5,047 bases of DNA, from positions 1 to 5,047 of the forward strand of contig JAERSX010000789.1 of assembly GCA_016845285.1 (NCBI GenBank), in the 5' to 3' direction. The notes under the pieces were generated by a model. That model saw nothing but the letters and a program-made list of their open reading frames with translations. It was not told where the DNA came from and did no database searches. Position 1 is the first letter of the stretch, and each line of letters begins with the position of its first letter. The position numbers and the translations under genes are program-made. The DNA is from Deltaproteobacteria bacterium (GTDB taxonomy: Bacteria; Myxococcota_A; UBA796; UBA2385). Below, in pieces: positions 1 through 5,047 of this stretch.

Positions 1-325
1 CCGGGCGGCCTGTCGGGGTGGAGGGGGCCGCAGGCTCCACCCACAGATGTGGTCGGGTGTTCAGGGCCTCGCAGCGGTCGCGAGCGGGACCGGGCTTCAG
101 GCTGGCGCAGAGCTGGGAGGTCTCTCCCGGGTGGGCCTCCGCCAGCTGGATCACGAGGGTCATCCGCTCCACGGGGTCGTCGATTGACTCGAGGAGAGGG
201 ACGACGCTGTCGGGATCATTGGCGAATGCGTCGAGCGCGAAGCGGCTACGGCAGGGGGCGTCGCCGCAGTCCTCGAAGGTCGAGGGGTCCCCACTGCAGG
301 CGACCCAGAACAACGGCCAGAACAT
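1..325 (-). CDS. Probable small lipoprotein, C-terminus cut off by the window edge
   Basis: On the minus strand an open frame runs from an ATG at 325 to the window edge without a stop (108 complete codons). Third codon positions are mostly G or C, as in the other genes here. The protein begins MFWPLFWVACSGD, a short hydrophobic run ending in a lipobox-like W-V-A-C with the candidate lipidated cysteine at residue 10. A Ser-Gly-Asp follows, and the remainder is soluble, rich in Asp, Pro and Cys (Cys20, 25, 73, 85). This suggests an exported lipoprotein held in a membrane. No domain is recognised, so its role is unknown. The start is uncertain: the signal is very short and has no basic residue. 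An in-frame GTG at 340 would lengthen it by five residues, but its GGAG lies only three bases away. The ATG has a modest AGG seven bases upstream. The gene points away from the BtrH-like gene, across the broken region at 326-735. Confidence 0.6.
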   Translation of the reverse strand, partial: MFWPLFWVACSGDPSTFEDCGDAPCRSRFALDAFANDPDSVVPLLESIDDPVERMTLVIQLAEAHPGETSQLCASLKPGPARDRCEALNTRPHLWVEPAAPSTPTGRP

Positions 326-383
326 GGAGCAACCTATCACCGGCTCCACGTGGCGTGCTGCCGCGTGCTGTTGCGAGCTTTGA

Positions 384-739
384 AGAAGCCAGGGGCAAGG
401 AGGTTCACGTTGGGCCGGGGTCCTGGACCCCGGCCATCTCGTCCTCGAGAACTCCGGCGCTGGAGCTGGCGTAGGCAGGGTGCCGGGCAGATCCTGGCTT
501 GCGCACTGGAGGGGCTCGTGGCGACAGCGGGCCTGGCATGACTGCCCGAGCCTGCGCGACCATGGCGTCGAGTCCTTCGCTGCGCTGTTTCCTTCGGGTG
601 TACTGCAGACCACCGCCGTCGCGTGGGCCCACACGCTCGGCCACTTCGTGACACCCTCGCTCGTGCCGAGGAGATGTACATGCCCCAGACCTACGGACGC
701 ACCTCGCTGAACGTCCCCCTCGACCAGGTCTCCCCATGA
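384..739 (+). pseudogene. Frame-broken coding remnant upstream of the BtrH-like gene
   Basis: There is no intact gene between 326 and 735, but parts look coding on the plus strand. The clearest is 531-668, in the frame whose codons start at positions divisible by 3. About 83% of its third positions are G or C, against about 54% of second positions, and it reads AWHDCPSLRDHGVESFAALF and onward through LGHFVTPSL. That frame then becomes arginine- and cysteine-rich and stops at 708-710. Coding texture resumes in another frame from about 662 (ARAEEMYMPQTYGRTSLNVP), ending with TGA at 737-739, which overlaps the next gene's ATG. Before 531, 476-541 looks better in the second frame (GAGQILACALEGLVATAGLA, then TGA), and 411-476 again in the first. 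The pattern suggests a gene broken by two or three single-base shifts, or assembly errors in an intact gene. I do not recognise the family. The other reading is chance coding texture in GC-rich intergenic DNA. No ordinary start codon with a convincing ribosome binding site was found. A GGAGG at 399-403 precedes only a TTG at 410. Confidence 0.4.
413..435. repeat. Perfect 23-base palindrome, strong hairpin
   Basis: The sequence from 413 to 435 consists of an 11-base arm (GGCCGGGGTCC), a central T at 424, and the exact reverse complement of the arm (GGACCCCGGCC). As RNA it would form a roughly ten-pair, almost all G-C stem with a three-base loop. No T run follows on the plus strand and no T-rich tail on the minus strand, so it is not a standard intrinsic terminator. 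It lies about 90 bases upstream of the minus-strand lipoprotein start, within the frame-broken stretch. It could be an operator, an extragenic palindrome or a chance structure. Only one copy is seen here. Confidence 0.6.
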
Positions 740-1665
740 GTGGGGCGCGGGCCTTCGAGCTGGGCGGCTGCATGCTGCAGGCGGCGGGTCTGGAGGGTCC
801 GGAAGGGCCATGGAGCGGAGCCATGCTCATGGGCCTCGGAGGCGGCATCGGGCTGAGCTGGGACCTCTCTCCGCGGGGACTTCGCCTCGAGCTGTTGGGC
901 ACGACCGCTGGCTTGCGGACAGCCATCCTCCGTGGTCTCGAGGCCACAGGCGCCCGGGTCAGCGAGCACGCGCCCCGCAGCAGTGGCGCCCTGGTGGACA
1001 CCGTGGACGAGTGCCTCGCCCAGGGCCAGCCCGTGCTGATGTGGCCCCGTCGAGCCGCGGGTGTCGAGCCGGTCCTGGTGCGCTCCCGTATCGGCGCTGC
1101 CTGGCAGCTGGATGGCGGCGAGGTCGATCCCCACGAGCTTGCCGCTGCTTCACGAGGACAGCCCATCGCGTGGGTCGGCGGGAGCGGACGGGCCATCGAC
1201 CTCGAAGAGGATGCTGCGGAGATCGTGCGCAAGACCTGCTACGCCCACCTGGTCCAGCCTGCGCGGACCCGTGGTCTGCCGGCCTTGCGCCGCTGGTTCG
1301 AGGCCCTCGACCGCGGAGCCGAGGGCTGGGATCTTGGCGATCCGGGTGCCCGTGGAACCGTTCGTCGAAGCCTGCACCAGGCCATCGTCGTGCAGGCGGA
1401 CGGCACGGCCTGGCGCGGCTCCTACGCTCGGTTCCTCACCGAGCTGGCCCATCTCGCCGACAACGAGGACATCATCGATCAGGCTGAACAGATCGACGCG
1501 GTCGCGCGCACCTGGGCAGACATCGCCGAGCTCTCGGGGGCTTCCTCGGACGCGGTCGACGATGCCGGCTGGGCGAGCTTCAGGCGCGAGCTGAGCGCAC
1601 GCCTGCGTCAGGCCTTCGAGGGCGAGATCCGCGCCATGAGCGCCCTTCAGAACGCCATCTACTGA
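736..1665 (+). CDS. BtrH N-terminal / DUF4872-type protein, butirosin BtrH-like
   Basis: This 309-residue protein resembles the family of BtrH, the butirosin-pathway enzyme that transfers an acyl group from an acyl carrier protein to an aminoglycoside. The N-terminal block carries the family's Gly-rich signature (MGLGGGIGLSW, residues 32-42), after a short helix with Cys12 where relatives usually have a His-Cys pair. Here the preceding residue is Gly. A G-Q-P-V-L strand (97-101) follows, where relatives have a similar 'G-x-P-V' strand. The C-terminal part matches DUF4872 in style: GLPALRRWFEAL at 180-191, an aromatic 'WRGSYARFL' stretch near 226-234, and a long helix through 260-305. I see no equivalent of the His-containing strand expected in the middle, so activity may be lost or changed. 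A cytoplasmic location is likely, as there is no signal or membrane segment. The ATG at 736 overlaps the stop of the broken upstream frame (ATGA), and only a weak AGG lies upstream, so coupling to an upstream gene may once have driven translation. It converges with the radical SAM gene 25 bases downstream, and no strong terminator is seen between them. The family call is fairly firm; the substrate is unknown. Confidence 0.72.
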   Translation: MSGARAFELGGCMLQAAGLEGPEGPWSGAMLMGLGGGIGLSWDLSPRGLRLELLGTTAGLRTAILRGLEATGARVSEHAPRSSGALVDTVDECLAQGQPVLMWPRRAAGVEPVLVRSRIGAAWQLDGGEVDPHELAAASRGQPIAWVGGSGRAIDLEEDAAEIVRKTCYAHLVQPARTRGLPALRRWFEALDRGAEGWDLGDPGARGTVRRSLHQAIVVQADGTAWRGSYARFLTELAHLADNEDIIDQAEQIDAVARTWADIAELSGASSDAVDDAGWASFRRELSARLRQAFEGEIRAMSALQNAIY

Positions 1666-1690
1666 GCGGGTGCTCGCAGGTGAGGTGCGG

Positions 1691-3226
1691 CTACTTGGCC
1701 GCCATGTAGCGGTCCACGCTGCTGCCGCTGGAGTTGGCCTTGGCCGCCTTGGTGAGTGCTTCCTTCAGCATCCAGAGCGAGGGCTTGTTCTCGTTGAAGA
1801 ACAGGAAGCTGAAGAGGCTGCCGGCCTGCACGTACTTGATCACGTCACGCCAGGTGCGGATCTCTTCGAGGTGTCGCGCCAGGGTGACGGGCCGGAAGTA
1901 GAATTCTCGGTAGAACTTGCGGTGGAGCTCGATGAGATCGTCCTTCTCTAGGCCCCAGGGTACGAAGGTGGGTTCCCAGAATGACTTCTCGTTGTCGGTC
2001 TCGTTGAAGACCCGGCCCCACTTGGCACCTTCCCGCTTCCAGACCTCCATCTGCGGCGTCATGGGCAGCAGCGTGTTGATCTGCACGGTCACGTCGTGCA
2101 GCGGCAGGCTCTTGGCGAACTCGATGGTCTCGAGGATGGTCTCGCGGGTGTCGGGCATGTGGCCCACCATGAAGAAGGCCTTGGGGCGCAGCCCCACCTC
2201 GTGGGCGTTGGTGATGGCCGCCCGAATCTTCTCCTTGGTGATGCCCTTGCTGATGAAGTCGAGGACCTGGTCACTGCCGGACTCGACGCCAAAGCGCGTC
2301 CGCCAGCAGCCGGCTTCCTTCATCTTCTCGAGGAGGGCTCGGTCGACGACTTCGACACGGCTCGAGCAAGTCCAAGAGACCTGCTTGTTGACGCCGCGGC
2401 GGATCATCTCGTCGCAGATCTTGTGGACCCGCTTCTTGTTGGCACAGAAGAGGGAGTCGACGAAGGCGATGTCCTTGACGCCGAACTCGCGGATCAGGTG
2501 CTCCATCTCGTCGACGATGTACTCGGGGCTGTGGCTGCGGTAGCCCGAGCGCGACTTCTGGCAGAAGGCGCAGGCGTGAGGGCAGCCACGGCTCGAGACC
2601 ATGGCGAACTTGGGGAAGGCGTGCTCGTCGACGGGCACCGGCCGGTAGATGTTGGGCGGCAACAGGTGACGGGCAGGGAAGGGGAGCTGATCGAGCTTGC
2701 GGAATTTCTTTCGCTTGCCAGTGAAGTGAAGGCCTTCGTCGTTGGGCTTGCGGTAGCAGATGCCGGTGATGTCCTCGAGCGCCGCGCCGCTGCCGCCGTA
2801 GTGCTCCACCAGCTCGAGCATCGTGAATTCGCCCTCACCGAGCACGCCCACGTCGAAGCACTCTTCGGCCATGGCCATCTCGGGCACCAGCGTGACGTGG
2901 TAGCTGCCGAGCACGATGGGCACCTGGGGCATGAGGGCCTTGAGCGCCTTGCCCAGCTTGGTGCAGGTGTCGAAGGTGACCGTGAACGAGCCGATGCCGA
3001 TGAGGTCGGGACCGAACTCCTCGACGCGGGCGACCGTCTTCTCCACGTTCAGCTGTTCGGCCGCGGCGTCGATGCAGGCCACGGTGTGGCCGGCCTGCTC
3101 GAGCACAGCGGCGATGTAGAGAATGCCCAGCGGTGCGGAGTTGTAGAAGAGGAAGCTGGTGACCGGGTTGGCCTGACCCTTCTCGAGCACGCTGTCGATG
3201 GGGGGATTGATGAGCATGACGCGCAT
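1691..3226 (-). CDS. B12-binding domain radical SAM protein
   Basis: This 511-residue protein has the full architecture of class B (cobalamin-binding) radical SAM enzymes such as BchE and the hopanoid enzymes HpnP/HpnJ. Residues 1-150 form the Rossmann-like B12-binding domain: MRVMLINPP at the start, APLGILYIAAVLEQAGH at 31-47, DLIGIGSFTVTF at 74-85, and VLGSYHVTLVPE at 105-116. No DxHxxG motif is present, which is common in this group. The radical SAM core follows, with the Cx3Cx2C cluster ligands Cys215, Cys219 and Cys222 in SRGCPHACAFC, then FVDSLF at 255-260, RFGVESGSDQVL at 311-322 and FFMVGHMPDT at 351-360. The C-terminal helical part (FYREFYFRPVTLARHLEEI) is also typical. Enzymes of this type use S-adenosylmethionine and an iron-sulfur cluster for difficult methylations, cyclisations or rearrangements on lipids, tetrapyrroles or natural products. 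The substrate cannot be told from the sequence. The start is set at the ATG at 3226 because it has a GGAG eight bases upstream and MRVMLINPP is the normal family beginning. The open frame runs 48 codons further upstream, but that extension is Pro/Arg-rich and not family-like. No recognisable partner genes lie next to it. Confidence 0.93.
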   Translation of the reverse strand: MRVMLINPPIDSVLEKGQANPVTSFLFYNSAPLGILYIAAVLEQAGHTVACIDAAAEQLNVEKTVARVEEFGPDLIGIGSFTVTFDTCTKLGKALKALMPQVPIVLGSYHVTLVPEMAMAEECFDVGVLGEGEFTMLELVEHYGGSGAALEDITGICYRKPNDEGLHFTGKRKKFRKLDQLPFPARHLLPPNIYRPVPVDEHAFPKFAMVSSRGCPHACAFCQKSRSGYRSHSPEYIVDEMEHLIREFGVKDIAFVDSLFCANKKRVHKICDEMIRRGVNKQVSWTCSSRVEVVDRALLEKMKEAGCWRTRFGVESGSDQVLDFISKGITKEKIRAAITNAHEVGLRPKAFFMVGHMPDTRETILETIEFAKSLPLHDVTVQINTLLPMTPQMEVWKREGAKWGRVFNETDNEKSFWEPTFVPWGLEKDDLIELHRKFYREFYFRPVTLARHLEEIRTWRDVIKYVQAGSLFSFLFFNENKPSLWMLKEALTKAAKANSSGSSVDRYMAAK

Positions 3227-3234
3227 TGCCGGTA

Positions 3235-3238
3235 CTCC
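3235..3238 (-). promoter_or_regulatory. Ribosome binding site deciding the radical SAM start
   Basis: Read on the minus strand, GGAG sits eight bases before the ATG at 3226. It supports that start over upstream in-frame codons as far as 3370. Confidence 0.7.
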
Positions 3239-3273
3239 GAAGGGGGCCCGGGCAACATAGCCCACGCCTTCGG
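3237..3273. repeat. Spaced inverted repeat in the divergent promoter interval
   Basis: CCGAAGG (3237-3243) is matched by its reverse complement CCTTCGG (3267-3273). The arms are 30 bases apart centre to centre, close to three helical turns. One arm overlaps the radical SAM ribosome binding site and the other lies in the spacer of the putative promoter. The spacing would suit a dimeric regulator, but a seven-base match in GC-rich DNA can arise by chance. Confidence 0.25.
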
Positions 3274-3282
3274 GGTGCCCAA
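3254..3282 (-). promoter_or_regulatory. Possible sigma-70-type promoter for the radical SAM gene
   Basis: On the minus strand TTGGGC (3282-3277) is followed after exactly 17 bases by TATGTT (3259-3254). Transcription would start near 3247, leaving a leader of about 20 bases. The matches to the consensus are weak (three of six and four of six), so position and spacing carry most of the case. Confidence 0.28.
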
Positions 3283-3344
3283 CATGGAGTCGGGCCGACC
3301 CTGGGCGTGGTGGTCGGGCAGGAAGGGGAGAGCTAGAGTCCGTT

Positions 3345-3350
3345 GGGAGG
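3345..3350 (+). promoter_or_regulatory. Strong ribosome binding site for a GTG start
   Basis: GGGAGG lies six bases before the GTG at 3357. It is the strongest Shine-Dalgarno match in the window and fixes the non-ATG start of the membrane protein gene. Confidence 0.75.
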
Positions 3351-3356
3351 CGACAC

Positions 3357-3911
3357 GTGAGCCAGGGCACGGACTACTTCTCCGATCTGCTCCATCCCGG
3401 CGAGCAGATCCTCGCCACGATCGGGGGCCCTGGGCCCACCGTGGAGCGCCGGACCGGGACCGAGCAGGTCTGGTTCCAGCTGGCTTGGACCCCCAAGCGG
3501 CTTCTGGTGGTGCGCCTGGTGGGACGCGGCAGTCGCTTCAGCCCGGCCAACCGCTTCGCTGTCGCTCGCCCTCAGCTCTCGGTCTGTCGTTACCCGCGTA
3601 CTCCCAGCGCGCCCGCCCGCATCGAGCTCCACGGGGGCGCCGAGAGAATCGAGGTCATCGGCATCGATGACCCCTCCATCTTCCCCTACGTCGAGCCCTT
3701 CCTGGCGGCCTGGGGCGGTCCGGTCACCGGCGGCGGGCAGCTCCACGTGGCCGAGGTCGACCCCTACGCTGTCGATGCCCAGACCGACACCAAGAAGCTC
3801 CTCATGGTTGCAGGGGTGGGCTTCCTGCTCATCGCCAGCTGTTGTGGCTGCGGCAGCCTCGTCTTCTTGGTGCGCGACGTGCTCATGCCGATGTTCGGCA
3901 TCGCTCTGTAG
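3357..3911 (+). CDS. Hypothetical protein: possible PH-like domain plus one C-terminal membrane helix
   Basis: The protein has 184 residues and starts at a GTG with an excellent ribosome binding site. Residues 8-120 read as a compact mostly beta domain: FSDLLHPGEQILATI, then FQLAWTPKRLLVVRL at 40-54, a strand around 88-102, and a closing helix near 109-119 (FPYVEPFLAAW). This order, with 'LxPGE' near the start and 'LTxxRLLVV' in the middle, resembles bacterial PH-like/GRAM-like domains; that is inference by eye. A linker (120-145) leads to a single hydrophobic segment at about 148-172, preceded by Lys146-Lys147 and followed by Arg173. There is no N-terminal signal, so it is probably tail-anchored with the folded domain in the cytoplasm. 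The helix contains a Cys-Cys-Gly-Cys cluster at 162-165. The gene is divergent from the radical SAM gene and convergent with the TPR gene. Its function is unknown. Confidence 0.82.
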   Translation: MSQGTDYFSDLLHPGEQILATIGGPGPTVERRTGTEQVWFQLAWTPKRLLVVRLVGRGSRFSPANRFAVARPQLSVCRYPRTPSAPARIELHGGAERIEVIGIDDPSIFPYVEPFLAAWGGPVTGGGQLHVAEVDPYAVDAQTDTKKLLMVAGVGFLLIASCCGCGSLVFLVRDVLMPMFGIAL

Positions 3912-3946
3912 GAGCTGAGCTCCCCCACTGGCTGGTGCTGGTGGGG
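3911..3946. terminator. Two hairpin-forming repeats between convergent genes
   Basis: The 56 bases between the convergent stop codons contain a perfect 13-base palindrome (3911-3923: GGAGCT, central G, AGCTCC). It begins on the last base of the plus gene's stop codon. Next to it CCCCAC (3923-3928) and GTGGGG (3941-3946) can pair around a 12-base loop. Neither is followed by a T run on either strand, so these are possible hairpin barriers to read-through rather than classic intrinsic terminators. Confidence 0.35.
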
Positions 3947-3967
3947 ACGCCGGGTGAGGAGCCGGGT

Positions 3968-5047
3968 TCAGTCGTAGGCCGCGTCGGCCTCGTTGTCGGG
4001 ATCGGCGCCCACAGGGACGTATCCGCGGCCGATGAGCACGCTCGCGATCCGCTCCTCGTCATGGAGTCGATCGAAGCGCCGCAGCAGGTCGACGACCGCC
4101 TCGGCCTCGGCCCGGCCGCAGTCCACGTGTACCTGAGCCACACCCGGCTCCACCTCTGCGATGTCGGTCACCTCGTGGAAGCGCCCGCGATCGGCGGAGC
4201 CGAAGTCCCCGTTGAAGCCGGCGGTGTACCAGGTCTCGATGACTCCATCGAGGAGGGACACTGCGTCGGCCTCGGGATCTTCGAAGCGGATGGTGATGGG
4301 CAGGTGGTTCCAGGGCGCCTGGGTGCTGATCCACGCGGGGTAGTCGAAGTCACGGGCAGGCCAGCTCAACAGCATCGTGCCCCTCGCCAGAGGTTCGTAG
4401 TTGGCCAGAGCCACCACGACGGGCCGGTCGCCCACGAGGCCGGGTTGGTGGGTCTCGGGGTTCACGAGGTCCACGCGGATGGCGGCGTAGGGCCGGGCTC
4501 CCTCTGGCACCGAGTGGACCACGTCGCCATTGGGCGTGCGGTGCATGCGGGCTGCCTCGGCGATCCATCCTTCGGCCACGAGCTTCTCAGCATGCTCGTC
4601 GAAGAACTGGACGTAGCTACCTCGGTGAGCCGCCACGAATTCCTTGGGGTGCACATCGTCGTCGAGCACGCTGCGCACGGCGGCCAGGAAGTCCTTGGTG
4701 GCCCCGAGGAACTGGGGCTCGTCGGCCTCGTGCTCCAGGTAGGTCCGGAGCTCGTCGATGCCGTCCTGGGTGCGGCCCCAGGCCAGCAGCAGGTAGGCGA
4801 GTCCCGAGCGCGCACGAGGATTGCCCTCCTCGTGTCCCAGGAGCTCCCGGTAGGCCGCCTCGGCCACGGCCGGGCGCTGGGCGTCTTCTGCGGCTGCCGC
4901 CTTGGTCAGGGTGATCTGCGGCATCATCATCGCGGCCGTCTCATCGCGCCGGTCGTAGGCGATGGCCTCCGCTCGTTCGAGCACCTCGAGGGCCTTGATC
5001 GACTCCCCCATGCGCAGGTGTGTGACGGCCAGGGCGTTGAGTAGATC
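3968..5047 (-). CDS. TPR-repeat protein with unknown C-terminal domain, N-terminus outside the window
   Basis: The minus-strand frame is open to the right edge and gives 359 residues plus stop. An ATG at 5011 is not the true start: the twelve codons before it (DLLNALAVTHLR) continue straight into MGESIKALEVLERAEAIA and complete a good tetratricopeptide repeat. Two more repeat-like helical pairs follow at about 47-80 and 81-113 of the visible part (GLAYLLLAWGRTQDGIDELRTYL). TPR arrays bind protein partners. From about residue 140 the protein changes to an alpha/beta region with many Trp, Tyr and Pro residues (LLSWPARDFDYPAWIST, 226-242; PWNHLPITIRFEDPEADAVSLLDGVIETWYTAGFNGDFG, 245-283). It ends with a strand-helix-strand unit (VAQVHVDCGRAEAEAVVDLL, then ASVLIGRGYVPV), loosely like a ferredoxin fold. 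I do not recognise this C-terminal part. No membrane segment is visible; a signal peptide could lie in the missing N-terminus. Confidence 0.85.
   Translation of the reverse strand, partial: DLLNALAVTHLRMGESIKALEVLERAEAIAYDRRDETAAMMMPQITLTKAAAAEDAQRPAVAEAAYRELLGHEEGNPRARSGLAYLLLAWGRTQDGIDELRTYLEHEADEPQFLGATKDFLAAVRSVLDDDVHPKEFVAAHRGSYVQFFDEHAEKLVAEGWIAEAARMHRTPNGDVVHSVPEGARPYAAIRVDLVNPETHQPGLVGDRPVVVALANYEPLARGTMLLSWPARDFDYPAWISTQAPWNHLPITIRFEDPEADAVSLLDGVIETWYTAGFNGDFGSADRGRFHEVTDIAEVEPGVAQVHVDCGRAEAEAVVDLLRRFDRLHDEERIASVLIGRGYVPVGADPDNEADAAYD

Noticed and set aside
18..474. Two overlapping plus-strand open frames opposite the lipoprotein gene
   Set aside because: Both are Arg/Ser/Gly-rich, and their codon texture is poorer than the minus-strand frame, which gives a lipobox and a well-composed protein.
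337..681. A 114-codon minus-strand open frame in the 410-base gap
   Set aside because: It is Arg/Ser/Pro-rich with no plausible ribosome binding site or motif. The plus strand shows better codon periodicity over the same bases.
405..1232. A 275-codon open frame on the minus strand
   Set aside because: It is antisense to the BtrH-like gene and the broken region. Its composition is dominated by Ser, Arg, Pro and Ala with no domain texture.
1663..1690. A small hairpin (GAGC, four-base loop, GCTC) between the convergent stops
   Set aside because: The stem has only four pairs and no T run, too weak to call a terminator.
3227..3370. A 48-codon N-terminal extension of the radical SAM protein
   Set aside because: The extension is Pro/Arg-rich and unlike the family. 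The ATG at 3226 has a well-placed GGAG and gives the usual start of the B12-binding domain.
2096..3670. A 524-codon open frame on the plus strand
   Set aside because: It is antisense to the radical SAM gene, whose conserved motifs are certain. Its product is low-complexity, rich in Asp, Val, Gly, Leu and His, as expected from the complement of GC-rich coding DNA.
3842..5044. A 400-codon open frame on the plus strand
   Set aside because: It is antisense to the TPR protein and begins inside the preceding gene. The product is Gly/Val/His-rich with no recognisable motif, while the minus strand gives clear TPR repeats.

Overview
This is a GC-rich bacterial window (about two thirds G+C by eye, with third codon positions almost all G or C). 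Short lipoprotein-type proteins, an orphan B12-binding radical SAM enzyme and TPR proteins suggest a myxobacterium-like or other former deltaproteobacterial genome. That placement is an inference from style only. No marker gene, RNA gene, insertion sequence or CRISPR array was seen.

Layout from left to right. (1) 1-325, minus: the N-terminal part of a probable small lipoprotein that runs off the left edge. (2) 326-735: about 410 bases with no intact gene. This stretch holds a perfect 23-base palindrome (413-435) and stretches with clear coding texture that swap between two plus-strand reading frames. It is best read as a frame-broken gene remnant whose last segment stops in an ATGA overlap with the next gene. 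(3) 736-1665, plus: a protein of the BtrH N-terminal / DUF4872 type, related to the butirosin acyltransferase BtrH but lacking some hallmark residues. (4) 1691-3226, minus: a full-length B12-binding radical SAM protein of the BchE/HpnP-like architecture. It converges on gene 3 with only 25 bases between stop codons. (5) 3357-3911, plus: a 184-residue protein with a possible PH-like N-terminal domain and one C-terminal membrane helix, divergent from the radical SAM gene across a 130-base regulatory interval. (6) 3968-5047, minus: a TPR-repeat protein whose N-terminus lies beyond the right edge, with an unrecognised C-terminal domain. It converges on gene 5 across 56 bases that hold two hairpin-forming repeats.

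The genes alternate in strand, so there is no clear operon. The only possible co-transcribed pair is the broken segment and the BtrH-like gene. The two enzyme-like genes (BtrH-like and radical SAM) could belong to one small-molecule pathway, but their convergent orientation gives no direct support. The most interesting spots are the frame-broken region with its palindrome and the divergent BtrH-like protein.
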